Part shown: in pieces, positions 9,537 to 18,393 of the stretch
How the letters are laid out: every line of letters starts with the position of its first letter
How positions within the stretch are numbered: position 1 is the first letter of the stretch
DNA from: Eubacterium sp.
GTDB taxonomy: Bacteria > Bacillota > Clostridia > Lachnospirales > Lachnospiraceae
Length of the DNA: 64,000 bases
Assembly (NCBI GenBank): GCA_016292095.1
Contig: JAEFAB010000026.1
Span: 1 to 64,000 of the forward strand
Reading direction: 5' to 3'
Program-made: the position numbers and the translations under genes
The notes under the pieces: generated by a model
Seen by the model: only the letters and a program-made list of their open reading frames with translations
Database searches by the model: none
Told to the model about the DNA's origin: nothing

Positions 9537-9737
9537 ATGAGAGAAGGAATCCATCCAGATTACTATGAAGCAACCGTTACATGTAACTGTGGTAACACAT
9601 TCGTAACAGGTTCAACAAAGAAAGACATCCATGTAGAAATTTGTTCAGCGTGCCATCCTTTCTATACAGGACAGCAGAAGGCTGCTTCAGCACGTGGTAG
9701 AATTGAAAAGTTCAACAAGAAATATGGAATGAAATAA
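9537..9737 (+). CDS. rpmE: 50S ribosomal protein L31, zinc-binding type
   Basis: Ribosomal protein of the large subunit, 66 aa, standard length. Zinc-ligand cysteines are present (TCNCGN near the N-terminus and [11 protein letters not shown] in the middle), so this is the C+ form used when zinc is available. It ends in the usual basic FNKKYGMK. The ATG at 9537 lies 6 bases after GAGGTG. A GTG at 9528 overlaps that ribosome site and is rejected. It is transcribed from its own promoter and followed by a terminator. Confidence 0.97.
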   Translation: MREGIHPDYYEATVTCNCGNTFVTGSTKKDIHVEICSACHPFYTGQQKAASARGRIEKFNKKYGMK

Positions 9738-9751
9738 GTTTTAAGAATAAC

Positions 9752-9790
9752 AGGTTGAGGAGTGATGATTTCTCAACCTCTTTTCTTATT
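9752..9790 (+). terminator. Terminator after rpmE
   Basis: Perfect 8-bp stem AGGTTGAG / CTCAACCT with a 12-base loop, followed by a T-rich run (CTTTTCTTATTTT). Confidence 0.85.
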
Positions 9791-9807
9791 TTAGAATAGG
9801 TGTAGAG

Positions 9808-10878
9808 ATGGAAAATAAAGAGAAAGATACATGTAATAAGTTATATCCTTCCGGCATCGGAGGACAGGCTGTATTAGAAGGCATTATGATGCGAAACAAA
9901 GGGGATTATGCCGTGGCCGTTCGTAAATCCGATGATGAAATTGAAGTTGATGTTCAACAGTATAAAGGATTAACCGAGGGGAAGAAAATAATCGGGTTGC
10001 CGTTTATTCGCGGAGTATTTAATTTTGTGGACTCCATGATTCTTGGAATTAAAACCCTGACTTATTCAGCCAGCTTTTTTGATGAAGAGGAAGAAGAGCC
10101 GGGAAAATTTGAAACCTGGTTGTTGGATAAACTGGGAGAAAAAGCGGAAAAGGTTGTGATGACTTTTACCGTGCTGTTCTCTGTTGTTTTGGCAGTAGGT
10201 CTGTTTATGTTATTGCCTTTGTTTATTGCGGATTTATGTGAACGTTATATTCCGGCAGTGGGAGCACGTCAGGTTCCGGTTATTGAAGGGGTTGTTAAAA
10301 TTGTAATCTTCATCGGATATCTTCTGTTGATTTCGCTGATGAACGATATTAAAAGAACCTTCATGTATCATGGAGCAGAACATAAATGTATCAATTGTAT
10401 TGAAAACGGAAAAGAATTGTCTGTTGATAATGTAAGAGACAGTTCAAGATTTCATAAACGTTGCGGAACCAGTTTTATGCTGATTGTTCTTGTAATCAGT
10501 ATAGTTATTTTTATTCTGGTGCAGACCAAAACAATCTGGCTTCGTTATTTGATTCGAATTCTTTTAATTCCGGTTATCGCAGGAATTTCCTACGAGTTTA
10601 TTAAACTGGCCGGAAGAAGTACCAATCCGGTTGTAAATCTCTTGAGCAAACCGGGATTGTGGATGCAGAAGATTACAACGAAGGAACCAACGGACGATAT
10701 GATTGAAGTGGCAATTGCAGCGGTTGAAGCTGTTTTTGACTGGAAACAATATCTTCGTGAAAATGGAATTGAACTGGAAGAAGACCGCAGAAAAAGAGAA
10801 GAAGAAGCTCGTGTACTTGCAAAGTTGAAAGAAACACACGGGGAAGGTAAAGGTTCAGGATACAATTGGAAATTTTAG
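9808..10878 (+). CDS. YqhQ-like DUF1385 membrane protein (predicted metal-dependent enzyme)
   Basis: 356-aa integral membrane protein. The N-terminal IGGQAVLEGIMMRNK is the DUF1385 signature. Hydrophobic segments occur at about residues 110-135, 155-175, 220-250 and around 255. Between them is MYHGAEHKCINCIE and RFHKRCGTSF, a His/Glu/Cys cluster that could bind metal. The C-terminal ~60 residues are charged and helical. Biochemical function is unknown for the family. It sits in the conserved rpmE-yqhQ-prmC-prfA order of Clostridia and overlaps prmC by 13 bases, so the genes are probably translationally coupled. Confidence 0.85.
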   Translation: MENKEKDTCNKLYPSGIGGQAVLEGIMMRNKGDYAVAVRKSDDEIEVDVQQYKGLTEGKKIIGLPFIRGVFNFVDSMILGIKTLTYSASFFDEEEEEPGKFETWLLDKLGEKAEKVVMTFTVLFSVVLAVGLFMLLPLFIADLCERYIPAVGARQVPVIEGVVKIVIFIGYLLLISLMNDIKRTFMYHGAEHKCINCIENGKELSVDNVRDSSRFHKRCGTSFMLIVLVISIVIFILVQTKTIWLRYLIRILLIPVIAGISYEFIKLAGRSTNPVVNLLSKPGLWMQKITTKEPTDDMIEVAIAAVEAVFDWKQYLRENGIELEEDRRKREEEARVLAKLKETHGEGKGSGYNWKF

Positions 10879-11708
10879 CAAAAAATGTGTTAAAAGAAGG
10901 GGAGCAATTACTGCAACAGGCAGAAATTGCAGACTACAAAATTGATAATATGCTCTTGGCAGAACATTTTCTGGGGGTGACCAGAAACAGTCTTTTTCTA
11001 AGACCGGATTTGACGGTTTCAGAAGAAAAAAGTCAGGAGTACCTGGAGGCGGTTCGGCGCAGATGCACCAAGATTCCGTTACAGCATATTACCGGAGTAC
11101 AGGAGTTCATGGGACTGGAGTTTTCGGTGAATGAGCATGTGCTGATTCCGAGACAGGATACGGAAGTGTTGGTGGAAAAAGTTCTGAGCGATATAAAAAA
11201 CATTCCGTCGGTAACGGTACTGGATATGTGTACCGGCTCCGGATGTATTGCGATTTCCATTGCAAAACTTTCAGACAATGCACAGGTCAGTGCTGCTGAT
11301 ATTTCGGAGAAAGCATTGCAGAAGGCAAAAGAAAACAATCAAAAAAACGGAACCGCGGTTCAATTGATTCACTCGGATTTGTTTGAAAAGATTGAAGGAA
11401 CCTTTGATGTGATTGTATCTAATCCGCCCTATATCAGAACTGCAGTGATTCAGGAACTGATGGAAGAAGTAAAAGATCACGATCCGTGGATTGCCCTGGA
11501 CGGGCATGAAGATGGGCTGGACTTTTACAGGGAAATTACGAAAGAAGCAAAAAAACATTTAAACCCTGAAGGAAAGATTTATTATGAAATTGGATTTGAT
11601 CAGGGCGCAGATGTTCAAAAGATATTAGAACAAAACGGGTTCCGGGACATTCACATCTTAAAGGATTTGTCCGGGAATGACAGAGTTGTTTATGGAGGAA
11701 TAAAATAA
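10866..11708 (+). CDS. prmC: Peptide chain release factor N5-glutamine methyltransferase
   Basis: SAM-dependent enzyme that methylates the glutamine of the GGQ motif in release factors. The protein is 280 aa. It has an N-terminal helical substrate-recognition domain, then the Rossmann methyltransferase with [15 protein letters not shown] (SAM loop) and the catalytic NPPY in VSNPPYIR. The start is a TTG at 10866 inside the end of yqhQ, with TCAGGA just upstream; no closer ATG fits. Its stop overlaps the prfA start by one base (TAATG), so enzyme and substrate are produced together. Confidence 0.95.
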   Translation: MEILAKNVLKEGEQLLQQAEIADYKIDNMLLAEHFLGVTRNSLFLRPDLTVSEEKSQEYLEAVRRRCTKIPLQHITGVQEFMGLEFSVNEHVLIPRQDTEVLVEKVLSDIKNIPSVTVLDMCTGSGCIAISIAKLSDNAQVSAADISEKALQKAKENNQKNGTAVQLIHSDLFEKIEGTFDVIVSNPPYIRTAVIQELMEEVKDHDPWIALDGHEDGLDFYREITKEAKKHLNPEGKIYYEIGFDQGADVQKILEQNGFRDIHILKDLSGNDRVVYGGIK

Positions 11709-12781
11709 TGTTTGATAAGTTGGAAGATATTTTACAAAGATATGAAGAAATTATGGAACAGATTAATGATCCAAACGTTGTAAATGATCAGAACAATTAT
11801 AGAAAAATCATGAAAGAGCAAAGTGATCTTGCTCCAATCGTTGAAGCATATAAAGCATATAAGGAAGCAAAACAGACGGTTGAAGACAGCCTGATGATTT
11901 TGGATGAAGAGTCTGATGATGAATTAAGAGAACTTGCCAAAGAAGAAATGAATGAGGCAAAGAATCAGATTGCTAAATTGGAAGAAGAATTAAAGATTCT
12001 TTTATTGCCAAAGGATGAAAATGATGACAAGAACGTTGTTGTTGAAATCCGTGGTGGTGCAGGTGGAGATGAAGCTGCGTTGTTTGCAGCAGAACTTTAC
12101 AGAATGTACTGCATGTACGCAGAATCCATGCGTTGGAAAACAGAATTAGTAGATATTAATGAAAACGGAATCGGTGGATTCAAGGAAGTTGTATTTATGG
12201 TAAACGGTCAGGGCGCTTACTCCAAGTTGAAGTATGAGAGTGGGGTACACCGTGTACAGCGAGTTCCGGTTACCGAGTCCGGCGGAAGAATTCATACGTC
12301 TACAGCGACTGTAGCAGTAATGCCGGAAGCAGAAGAAGTAGATGTTGAAATCGATATGAATGATTGCCGTTTTGATGTGTTTAGAGCATCCGGTAACGGT
12401 GGACAGTGTGTCAATACAACAGACTCTGCTGTACGTTTAACACATATCCCAACCGGAATCGTGATTTCATGTCAGGATGAAAAATCCCAGTTGAAGAATA
12501 AAGATAAGGCATTGAAAGTACTTCGTGCAAGACTTTATGAATTAGAATTACAGAAAAAGCAGGATGAAGAATCTGCAGCCAGAAAGAGTCAGATTGGTAC
12601 CGGAGACCGTTCCGAAAAGATTCGTACTTACAACTTCCCACAGGGAAGAGTAACAGACCACCGAATCAAGTACACTTCACACCGTTTGGAACAGATTTTA
12701 AATGGTGATATTGCAGAGATTATTGACAGTTGTATTGCAGCAGATCAGGCTGCAAAATTAGCACAGGTAAATGAAGAGTAA
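11708..12781 (+). CDS. prfA: Peptide chain release factor 1
   Basis: Reads UAA and UAG stop codons and triggers peptide release. At 357 aa it has family length. The catalytic GGQ is at residues 231-233 (SGNGGQCVN). The tripeptide region for RF1 codon recognition reads P-V-T ([14 protein letters not shown]), matching the PxT class and not the SPF of RF2. The start is coupled to prmC by TAATG. A promoter for the next operon begins only 3 bases after its stop. Confidence 0.97.
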   Translation: MFDKLEDILQRYEEIMEQINDPNVVNDQNNYRKIMKEQSDLAPIVEAYKAYKEAKQTVEDSLMILDEESDDELRELAKEEMNEAKNQIAKLEEELKILLLPKDENDDKNVVVEIRGGAGGDEAALFAAELYRMYCMYAESMRWKTELVDINENGIGGFKEVVFMVNGQGAYSKLKYESGVHRVQRVPVTESGGRIHTSTATVAVMPEAEEVDVEIDMNDCRFDVFRASGNGGQCVNTTDSAVRLTHIPTGIVISCQDEKSQLKNKDKALKVLRARLYELELQKKQDEESAARKSQIGTGDRSEKIRTYNFPQGRVTDHRIKYTSHRLEQILNGDIAEIIDSCIAADQAAKLAQVNEE

Positions 12782-12784
12782 TAG

Positions 12785-12813
12785 TTGTTTCAAGAACACT
12801 TTTTTGATATAAT
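12785..12813 (+). promoter_or_regulatory. Sigma-A promoter of the cpsBCD-like module
   Basis: TTGTTT (12785-12790), 17-base spacer, perfect TATAAT (12808-12813). The ribosome site AGGAGG at 12829 follows, so the leader is only ~20 bases. Confidence 0.75.
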
Positions 12814-12840
12814 TATCTCGGTGTGCGTAGGAGGAAACCT

Positions 12841-13572
12841 ATGACAAATATGACGGATTTACACAACCATATTTTGTTTGGTGTCGATGATGGTGCGGAT
12901 ACGTTGGAGACTTCCATGGAGATTATAAAAAGGGAGTATGAGCAGGGCGTTCGCAATATTATTTTCACTCCGCATTTTCACTTTGGAGAGTGCATGCCAA
13001 ACAAAAAACTGGTAGAAGACAATTTTGAAAAAATAAAAGCAGCAGTGGCAAAGGTTTATCCGGATATGTCCTTATATCTTGGAAATGAAATCATGGCGTG
13101 CAATGATATGATTGCATTGCTGGATCGTGGAGATATTAGAACCCTGGCAGGAAGTCGATATGTGCTGGTGGAATTTTATCCCGGAGTCAGAGCCGCAGAG
13201 TTGGAAAAATATCTGAGAGATTTGTTAAATGGTGGTTATATACCAATCATTGCCCATTGCGAAAGATACAGTTGCCTTCGAAAACGAATCGGTGTACTGA
13301 ACAAAGAACTGCTGAAACACTTTATTGAAATGGGGGCTTACCTTCAGGTTAATGCATCCAGTGTTTTCGGAAGAGATAAAAAGTTTATTCGGAGACTGAT
13401 TGAAGAAAATATGCTTTACTTTGTCGGAACAGATGCGCACAGTACCGGGAAACGAGGTGTTTTCTGGAAAGAGTGTCTGGCGCAGCTGGAAAAGAAATGC
13501 AGTCCGGGATACATTCAATGGCTTTGCGTTGAAAATCCTAAAAAAGTTATTGCAGACGAATATATGAATTGA
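12841..13572 (+). CDS. CpsB/YwqE-type protein-tyrosine phosphatase (PHP domain)
   Basis: Manganese-dependent phosphatase of the polymerase/histidinol-phosphatase fold that dephosphorylates the cognate BY-kinase. The protein is 243 aa. Metal-binding motifs are visible: DLHNHILFGVDDG at the N-terminus, FTPHFH, IIAHCERY and a GTDAHS near the C-terminus. The ATG at 12841 has a perfect AGGAGG; the upstream GTG overlaps that site. It lies directly before the chain-length adaptor and kinase genes, the usual wzb-wzc-like regulatory triad for exopolysaccharide assembly. Confidence 0.92.
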   Translation: MTNMTDLHNHILFGVDDGADTLETSMEIIKREYEQGVRNIIFTPHFHFGECMPNKKLVEDNFEKIKAAVAKVYPDMSLYLGNEIMACNDMIALLDRGDIRTLAGSRYVLVEFYPGVRAAELEKYLRDLLNGGYIPIIAHCERYSCLRKRIGVLNKELLKHFIEMGAYLQVNASSVFGRDKKFIRRLIEENMLYFVGTDAHSTGKRGVFWKECLAQLEKKCSPGYIQWLCVENPKKVIADEYMN

Positions 13573-13583
13573 GAGGACTAAAA

Positions 13584-14390
13584 ATGGACGTAGAAAACAG
13601 CAGAAACGAGATAGAAATTGACCTTCGAGGATTATTTACGGCAATCTTAAACCGTATGATGATTATTATTCTTGTAGGAATTCTGGTTGGTGGTATTGTA
13701 TTTGCCTACACAGAATACTTTGTTGATGAACAGTATGTAGCGAAAACAAAGGTATATATTATTACCCATCAGGATCCGAATTCCGAAGGACTTACTACCA
13801 ATGACCTTGCTTTTGCATCATATCTTGCAAACGACTATCAGGTGTTATTGACCAGTGATCCTGTATTGCAGGAAGTGAAGGATGAATTAGACCTTGAGCA
13901 GAGCATTGAAGCTTTAGCGGGAATGATTGAGGTTGAATTGATTGAAGATACCCGTGTCATGGAAATTTCCGTTACAAGTACGGATCCGAAACTTGCACAG
14001 AAGATTGCAAATAAGGTTCGTGACGTGGCCAATGAAAAGACCAAGAACGTTATGGAAGGAATTGAAGCGGTAAATGCTATCGATGAAGCGAAACTTCCGA
14101 CCAGTCCATCCAGTCCGAATGTTGAAAAGAACACCATGCTTGGTTTTGTATTAGGCTTTGGATTATCTATTCTTGTCGTTGTTGTAATGTTCATTTTGGA
14201 TGATACAATTAAGAATCCGGATGATATTGAAAAGCACTTAGGTTTAAGTGTTCTTGCAGCAATTCCGTTGAAGAGCGCCGATTCGAAGGGCGGTTACGGA
14301 TATGGCTACGGTTATGGATACGGACATGCTCCGAATGCGAATAATAAAAAATCTGACAGTGATGACACTGCGGAAAAACAGAATAAATAA
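13584..14390 (+). CDS. CpsC/YveK-type chain-length determinant (BY-kinase adaptor)
   Basis: Membrane adaptor of the Wzz family that activates the separate cytoplasmic tyrosine kinase and controls polysaccharide length. The protein is 268 aa with transmembrane helices at about residues 20-40 and 185-205 flanking an external alpha/beta domain. The proline-rich LPTSPSSPNVEK precedes the second helix as expected. The cytoplasmic tail contains five consecutive Gly-Tyr pairs (about residues 235-244), matching a similar tail on the kinase. The ATG at 13584 follows GAGAGGA. Confidence 0.92.
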   Translation: MDVENSRNEIEIDLRGLFTAILNRMMIIILVGILVGGIVFAYTEYFVDEQYVAKTKVYIITHQDPNSEGLTTNDLAFASYLANDYQVLLTSDPVLQEVKDELDLEQSIEALAGMIEVELIEDTRVMEISVTSTDPKLAQKIANKVRDVANEKTKNVMEGIEAVNAIDEAKLPTSPSSPNVEKNTMLGFVLGFGLSILVVVVMFILDDTIKNPDDIEKHLGLSVLAAIPLKSADSKGGYGYGYGYGYGHAPNANNKKSDSDDTAEKQNK

Positions 14391-14406
14391 GGAGGGAGTA
14401 TAGAAG

Positions 14407-15129
14407 ATGTTAAATATTAATCTTGAAAAAGTTGCAGATTTAGATTTCAAAACAAGAGAAGCCTATAAAACCCTCCGAACGAACGTACAGTTCTGTGGAG
14501 ATGATGTTAAGGTAATATCATTGACCAGTTGTATTCCGAATGAAGGAAAATCCATGGTTGCTTTTAACCTTGCGATTTCCATTGCGGATTCCGGTAAAAA
14601 GGTATTGTTTATTGATGCCGACTTACGTAAGTCCGTTTTGATTGGTCGTTATAAGATTAATAAGGCCATCAAAGGTTTGACACAGTTCCTTTCCGGGGTT
14701 GCGGAATTGGATGAAGTGAAATATGCAACCAATATTGAAAATCTGGATATGATTATTTCCGGACCGGTACCACCAAATCCGGCGGAATTGTTAAATGGAA
14801 AGAAGTTTGATGAACTGGTAGCAGCTGCCAGAGAAAACTATGATTATGTAATTATCGATACACCGCCAATCGGACAGGTTATCGATCCAGCCATTGTTGC
14901 ACCGAAGACAGATGGTGTTATTTTCCTGATTTCACAGTCAAACATCAGTTACAAGTATGCACAGAAGCAGATTGAACAGATGAAAAAATCAGGATGTAAG
15001 CTTTTAGGTGCAGTATTGAATAAAGTTGATCCGGAAGATAAGGGAAGCTACTACAGTGGTTATTATCAGAAGGGATACGGTTCAAATTACGGTTATGGTT
15101 ATGGACATAACAAAGGATATTATAAATAA
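14407..15129 (+). CDS. CpsD-type bacterial tyrosine kinase (BY-kinase)
   Basis: Autophosphorylating cytoplasmic tyrosine kinase of the P-loop MinD/ParA class, 240 aa. It has Walker A PNEGKSMVAFNLA, Walker A' VLFIDADLRKS and Walker B YVIIDTPPIG. The last ~26 residues are a Gly-Tyr cluster with about ten tyrosines, the autophosphorylation tail. The ATG follows GGAGGGAG, 16 bp after the adaptor gene. A terminator follows immediately, and no glycosyltransferase, flippase or polymerase gene is in the window. The kinase module may therefore act on a distant polysaccharide locus or on other proteins. Confidence 0.94.
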   Translation: MLNINLEKVADLDFKTREAYKTLRTNVQFCGDDVKVISLTSCIPNEGKSMVAFNLAISIADSGKKVLFIDADLRKSVLIGRYKINKAIKGLTQFLSGVAELDEVKYATNIENLDMIISGPVPPNPAELLNGKKFDELVAAARENYDYVIIDTPPIGQVIDPAIVAPKTDGVIFLISQSNISYKYAQKQIEQMKKSGCKLLGAVLNKVDPEDKGSYYSGYYQKGYGSNYGYGYGHNKGYYK

Positions 15130-15136
15130 GTTTTGA

Positions 15137-15171
15137 AAAAAACACCTGTGAATGTCCATGGGTGTTTTTTG
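15137..15171 (+). terminator. Terminator after BY-kinase gene
   Basis: 10-bp stem AAAAAACACC / GGTGTTTTTT with a 14-base loop and a T-run. It separates the kinase operon from the HPr-kinase-like island. Confidence 0.85.
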
Positions 15172-15193
15172 TAATATGAAGCAAGGAGAGTCA

Positions 15194-15940
15194 ATGAAAG
15201 AGACAGAAGGAATTCCACAAAAAGAGCGTTATGAAATTGCAGATTTGCGGGTTCTCATGACCACATATTACAGACGGATGCAGGAAAAAGCGAAGAAGTA
15301 TCTGGCGAAGGAAACCTGGGATGAAGATCAGGCAGATATTGAGATTGCTTTGACGAAGGAACGATTGCAGGAAGTCAATGAAGAGTCGGAACAGAAAATG
15401 CCGTTAGAGAGCTGGGAATATATCGGAACCGGGGAGGTTTTTCATCGCAAGGTGTTGTCTTTTCACGGGTGTATGCTTCATGCATCAGCGGTAATGGTGG
15501 ACGGTTACGTGTATTTGTTTTCGGCTGACAGCGGAACGGGAAAGTCGACCCATACTGCTTTGTGGAAACAATACTTCGGTGATAAAGCGGTTATTGTCAA
15601 TGACGACAAGCCAACACTGCGTTGTATTGACGGATGTTGGTATGTTTTCGGAACGCCTTGGAGCGGGAAAACGAATTTAAATACCAATACCAGAGGAAAA
15701 CTGGGGGCGATTGTTTTTTTGGAACGCTCGAAAGAAAATTGGATTCGGGAAATTTCAGTGGCTGATGCCATTCCAAAATATATGAAACAGACGGTTAGAA
15801 CTGCAAAGAATGAAGAACGGATGGAATTGATTCTGAAGCACATGGAGGAAATTCTTGTAGATACGCCGTTGTATCAGATGGGATGTAACATTAGTGAAGA
15901 GGCAGTGAAAACAGCTTACGAAAAAATCAGAAGAGTATAG
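15194..15940 (+). CDS. HPr kinase-like P-loop protein (RiPP/exporter-associated)
   Basis: 248-aa cytoplasmic protein. The C-terminal two-thirds resemble the HprK/PEP-carboxykinase fold: HASAVMVDGYVYLFS, then Walker A SADSGTGKSTH at about residues 110-120, then VIVNDDKPTLR (the acidic Mg site), and GTPWSGKTNLN. It lacks the N-terminal half of true HprK and the HPr-binding signature, so it is unlikely to phosphorylate HPr. Related stand-alone kinases occur in lasso and other RiPP clusters beside PqqD-like proteins, and a PqqD-like gene follows 9 bp later. The ATG at 15194 has AAGGAGAG; a longer reading from 15152 starts in the preceding terminator. Confidence 0.8.
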   Translation: MKETEGIPQKERYEIADLRVLMTTYYRRMQEKAKKYLAKETWDEDQADIEIALTKERLQEVNEESEQKMPLESWEYIGTGEVFHRKVLSFHGCMLHASAVMVDGYVYLFSADSGTGKSTHTALWKQYFGDKAVIVNDDKPTLRCIDGCWYVFGTPWSGKTNLNTNTRGKLGAIVFLERSKENWIREISVADAIPKYMKQTVRTAKNEERMELILKHMEEILVDTPLYQMGCNISEEAVKTAYEKIRRV

Positions 15941-15949
15941 GGAAATAGA

Positions 15950-16213
15950 ATGAAGATTAAAGATGGATTTATTTTAAGAAATATTGCCGGAAATTATGTT
16001 GTGGTTCCGGTGGGGGCGGAGAATATTGATTTTAACGGAATGATTAGTTTAAATCAGTCCGGTGCTTTTCTTTTTGAAAAACTGCAGCAGGAGATTACAA
16101 AAGAGGAATTAATTCAGGAAGTACTTTCTGTTTATGATGTTTCTGAAGAACAGGCAAAACAGGATGTTGAAATGTTTATTCAAAAGGCCAAAGAGGAGGG
16201 ATTGTTTGAATAA
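15950..16213 (+). CDS. PqqD family protein (RiPP recognition element)
   Basis: 87-aa protein matching the PqqD winged-helix fold: DGFILRNIAGNYVVVPVG, then a hydrophobic NGMISLNQSGAFLFEKL and the helix EELIQEVLSVYDVSEEQ ending in VEMFIQKAKEEGL. PqqD-like proteins bind leader peptides and deliver them to modifying enzymes. No precursor peptide or classical modifying enzyme (radical SAM, YcaO, cyclase) is adjacent. It is tightly packed with the HprK-like gene (9 bp) and the peptidase gene (8-base overlap), so the products probably act together. Confidence 0.85.
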   Translation: MKIKDGFILRNIAGNYVVVPVGAENIDFNGMISLNQSGAFLFEKLQQEITKEELIQEVLSVYDVSEEQAKQDVEMFIQKAKEEGLFE

Positions 16214-16670
16214 AGTAGTTTCAATGGATGAAATGATGCCAATTATAAAGAGTCAATTGGAAGACGGTGGAAAAGCGACGTTTACCCCGAAAGGGAAAAG
16301 TATGCTTCCGTTGCTTCGGGATGGAATGGATCGGGTTACAATCGCTAAGCCGGTTTTTCCACTGAAAAAATATGATATCGTTTTATATCAGAGGAATAAC
16401 GGGGACTATGTCCTTCATCGAATTGTAGAAACCGGACAGGGAACCTATGTCCTTCGGGGAGACGGACAGTATGTGAAAGAATACGGTGTGGAGGAACGGC
16501 AGATTATCGGTGTGGTAAAGCACTTTATGAGAGAAGGGAAAACCTATTCCTGCAAAGGATTTCTGTATGGGCTTTCCGTAAGAATCTGGTGCCATACGGT
16601 ATCCATTCGAAAGAACTATAGAAGAGGGAGACGGATTTTAGGCAGGATCAAGCGTAAAATCTTTGGATAA
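16206..16670 (+). CDS. S24/S26 family signal-peptidase-like protein (SipW type)
   Basis: 154-aa peptidase-fold protein. The nucleophile motif is KGKSMLPLLRDGM with Ser32, and the general base appears as His71 in YVLHRIVE. That Ser-His arrangement is typical of the ER/SipW type and not of the Ser-Lys SPase I. A GDGQY segment matches the third conserved box. There is no N-terminal transmembrane helix, which is unusual for a signal peptidase; a hydrophobic stretch occurs only near residues 120-135. The TTG at 16206 lies 5 bases after GGAGGG; the ATG at 16224 lacks a ribosome site. It may cleave a leader before export by the next gene's transporter. Confidence 0.78.
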   Translation: MNKVVSMDEMMPIIKSQLEDGGKATFTPKGKSMLPLLRDGMDRVTIAKPVFPLKKYDIVLYQRNNGDYVLHRIVETGQGTYVLRGDGQYVKEYGVEERQIIGVVKHFMREGKTYSCKGFLYGLSVRIWCHTVSIRKNYRRGRRILGRIKRKIFG

Positions 16671-16672
16671 AG

Positions 16673-18373
16673 ATGAAAGAATCAAAGGGATTATATTGGA
16701 TTATTAATCATAGTAAGGGTTATCGAGGTAAGATTATTGCCTTAAGTCTGTTTAATGTTCTTCTGGCACTTGCCAACACTTCTCTGGCAGTTGTCAGCAA
16801 ATATGCATTGGATGCGGCGCAAAAAGCGGCAGAGGTACCACAGGGTGATGTACGCTCCCATTATATTAAGATGGTTGTGGTTTTCGGTGTGGTTTTATTT
16901 CTGATTATTGTGGGAAGAATTGCCTTGAGAATTATTAATCAGAGTTTAAACATCCGAACTCAGGCAGGACTTGAAATGGAAATGCGCTCGGAGCTGTTTT
17001 CAGGAATTCTATCCAAGCGGTTTGAAAAAATCAATTCCTATCACAGTGGGGAACTGATGAACCGAATTACCAGTGATATCAAGATTATTACAGATGGAAT
17101 GACCGGAATTATTCCGGATATGATTTATTATATTACCCAGTTTGTCGGTGCTTTTGTCGTATTGATTTCCTTCGATTGGAAATTCACGCTGGTATTTTTG
17201 GTGGGTGGAAGTTTAGTTTCGGCGGTAACATTGCTGTTTAGAAAGAAATTGAAAAATCTCCACAAAGAAGTTCAGGAAACCGACGGAAAAGTCCGTTCTT
17301 TCTATCAGGAAGCGATTGAGAGCTTGTTGGTGGTAAAGACTTTTGGCGTGGAAGAACAGTTTTCCCAAAAAGGGGATCAGCTGCAGGATATAAATTATCG
17401 GGCAAAGATGAAACGAAGAACCATCAGCATTCTTGCCAATGCCGGTTTTTCTTTTGTGTTTAATGCCGGATATTTCTTTGCATTGATTTGGTGTGCGTTG
17501 CAGGTTTGCTGGAAAACAATGTCCTTTGGTACATTGACTGCTGTGTTGCAGCTCGTTTCCCAGTTGCAAATGCCGTTTGTGAACGTAACCAAGGTCATTC
17601 CGCAGTATTATGCAATTGTGGCCTCTGCAGAACGAATTATCGAAATTGAAAATGTAGAAGAAGAACTTCGCAGCAGAGAAGCCATTGATGTGGATGATTA
17701 TTACAGAAGATTAAAAGAAATCAAGTTTGAAAATATAAAATTCAATTATGGCAGAGAAAGCGTTTTGGAAGAAGGAAATGCTTCCCTGAAGAAAGGTGAT
17801 TTTGTCGCACTTCGCGGAATTTCCGGAATCGGTAAAAGTACACTGATGAAAATGCTTCTTGGTGTCTTTAATCCAAAGGAAGGAACCATTCGTCTCTTCT
17901 ATGATGATGGTAGTTTTCAGGATGCCGGAACGGATACAAGAGGATTGTTCTCATACGTTCCCCAGGGAAACTATTTGTTCAGCGGAACGTTGCGGGAGAA
18001 TATTTTAATGGTCAATCCAAATGCCACTGAGGCGGAAATTGAAGATGCACTGCGAACCAGCGATATTTTGGATTTTGTGAAAAAATTGCCGGATGGATTG
18101 GATACGGTTATTGGTGAAAAAGGCCTGGGTATTTCTGAAGGACAGGCACAAAGACTTGCGATTGCCAGAGCGTTGTTGAGTAACGCGCCGATTATCCTGC
18201 TGGATGAGGCAACTTCAGCGTTGGATGCGAAAACAGAGGAGCATGTGCTTAACAACATTCAGAAGTTGCAAAAAAAGACCTGTATTATTATCACTCACAA
18301 GAAAGCAGCGTTGCAGGTATGTAATAGAGAATTTATTATCGACAATAAGAAATTGACTTGTATTGTCCGTTAG
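16673..18373 (+). CDS. ABC exporter, fused membrane and ATPase domains
   Basis: 566-aa half-transporter of the type I exporter class. About six transmembrane segments lie between residues 20 and 320. The ATPase follows with Walker A ISGIGKST, Q-loop YVPQGNYLF, signature ISEGQAQR (a variant of LSGGQ), Walker B IILLDEATSALD and H-loop IITHKK. There is no N-terminal C39 peptidase domain, so leader cleavage, if any, would need another enzyme such as the preceding S26-type peptidase. It starts 2 bases after the peptidase gene and lies 20 bp before the barnase-like gene. It probably functions as a homodimer. The substrate is unknown. Confidence 0.93.
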   Translation: MKESKGLYWIINHSKGYRGKIIALSLFNVLLALANTSLAVVSKYALDAAQKAAEVPQGDVRSHYIKMVVVFGVVLFLIIVGRIALRIINQSLNIRTQAGLEMEMRSELFSGILSKRFEKINSYHSGELMNRITSDIKIITDGMTGIIPDMIYYITQFVGAFVVLISFDWKFTLVFLVGGSLVSAVTLLFRKKLKNLHKEVQETDGKVRSFYQEAIESLLVVKTFGVEEQFSQKGDQLQDINYRAKMKRRTISILANAGFSFVFNAGYFFALIWCALQVCWKTMSFGTLTAVLQLVSQLQMPFVNVTKVIPQYYAIVASAERIIEIENVEEELRSREAIDVDDYYRRLKEIKFENIKFNYGRESVLEEGNASLKKGDFVALRGISGIGKSTLMKMLLGVFNPKEGTIRLFYDDGSFQDAGTDTRGLFSYVPQGNYLFSGTLRENILMVNPNATEAEIEDALRTSDILDFVKKLPDGLDTVIGEKGLGISEGQAQRLAIARALLSNAPIILLDEATSALDAKTEEHVLNNIQKLQKKTCIIITHKKAALQVCNREFIIDNKKLTCIVR

Positions 18374-18393
18374 AGGAAAGGAAAGAAAGAGTA

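Noticed and set aside
14281-14330. Tandem GGATATGGC-type DNA repeats read as a short tandem repeat element
   Set aside because: They simply encode the Gly-Tyr tail of the adaptor and are not an independent repeat.
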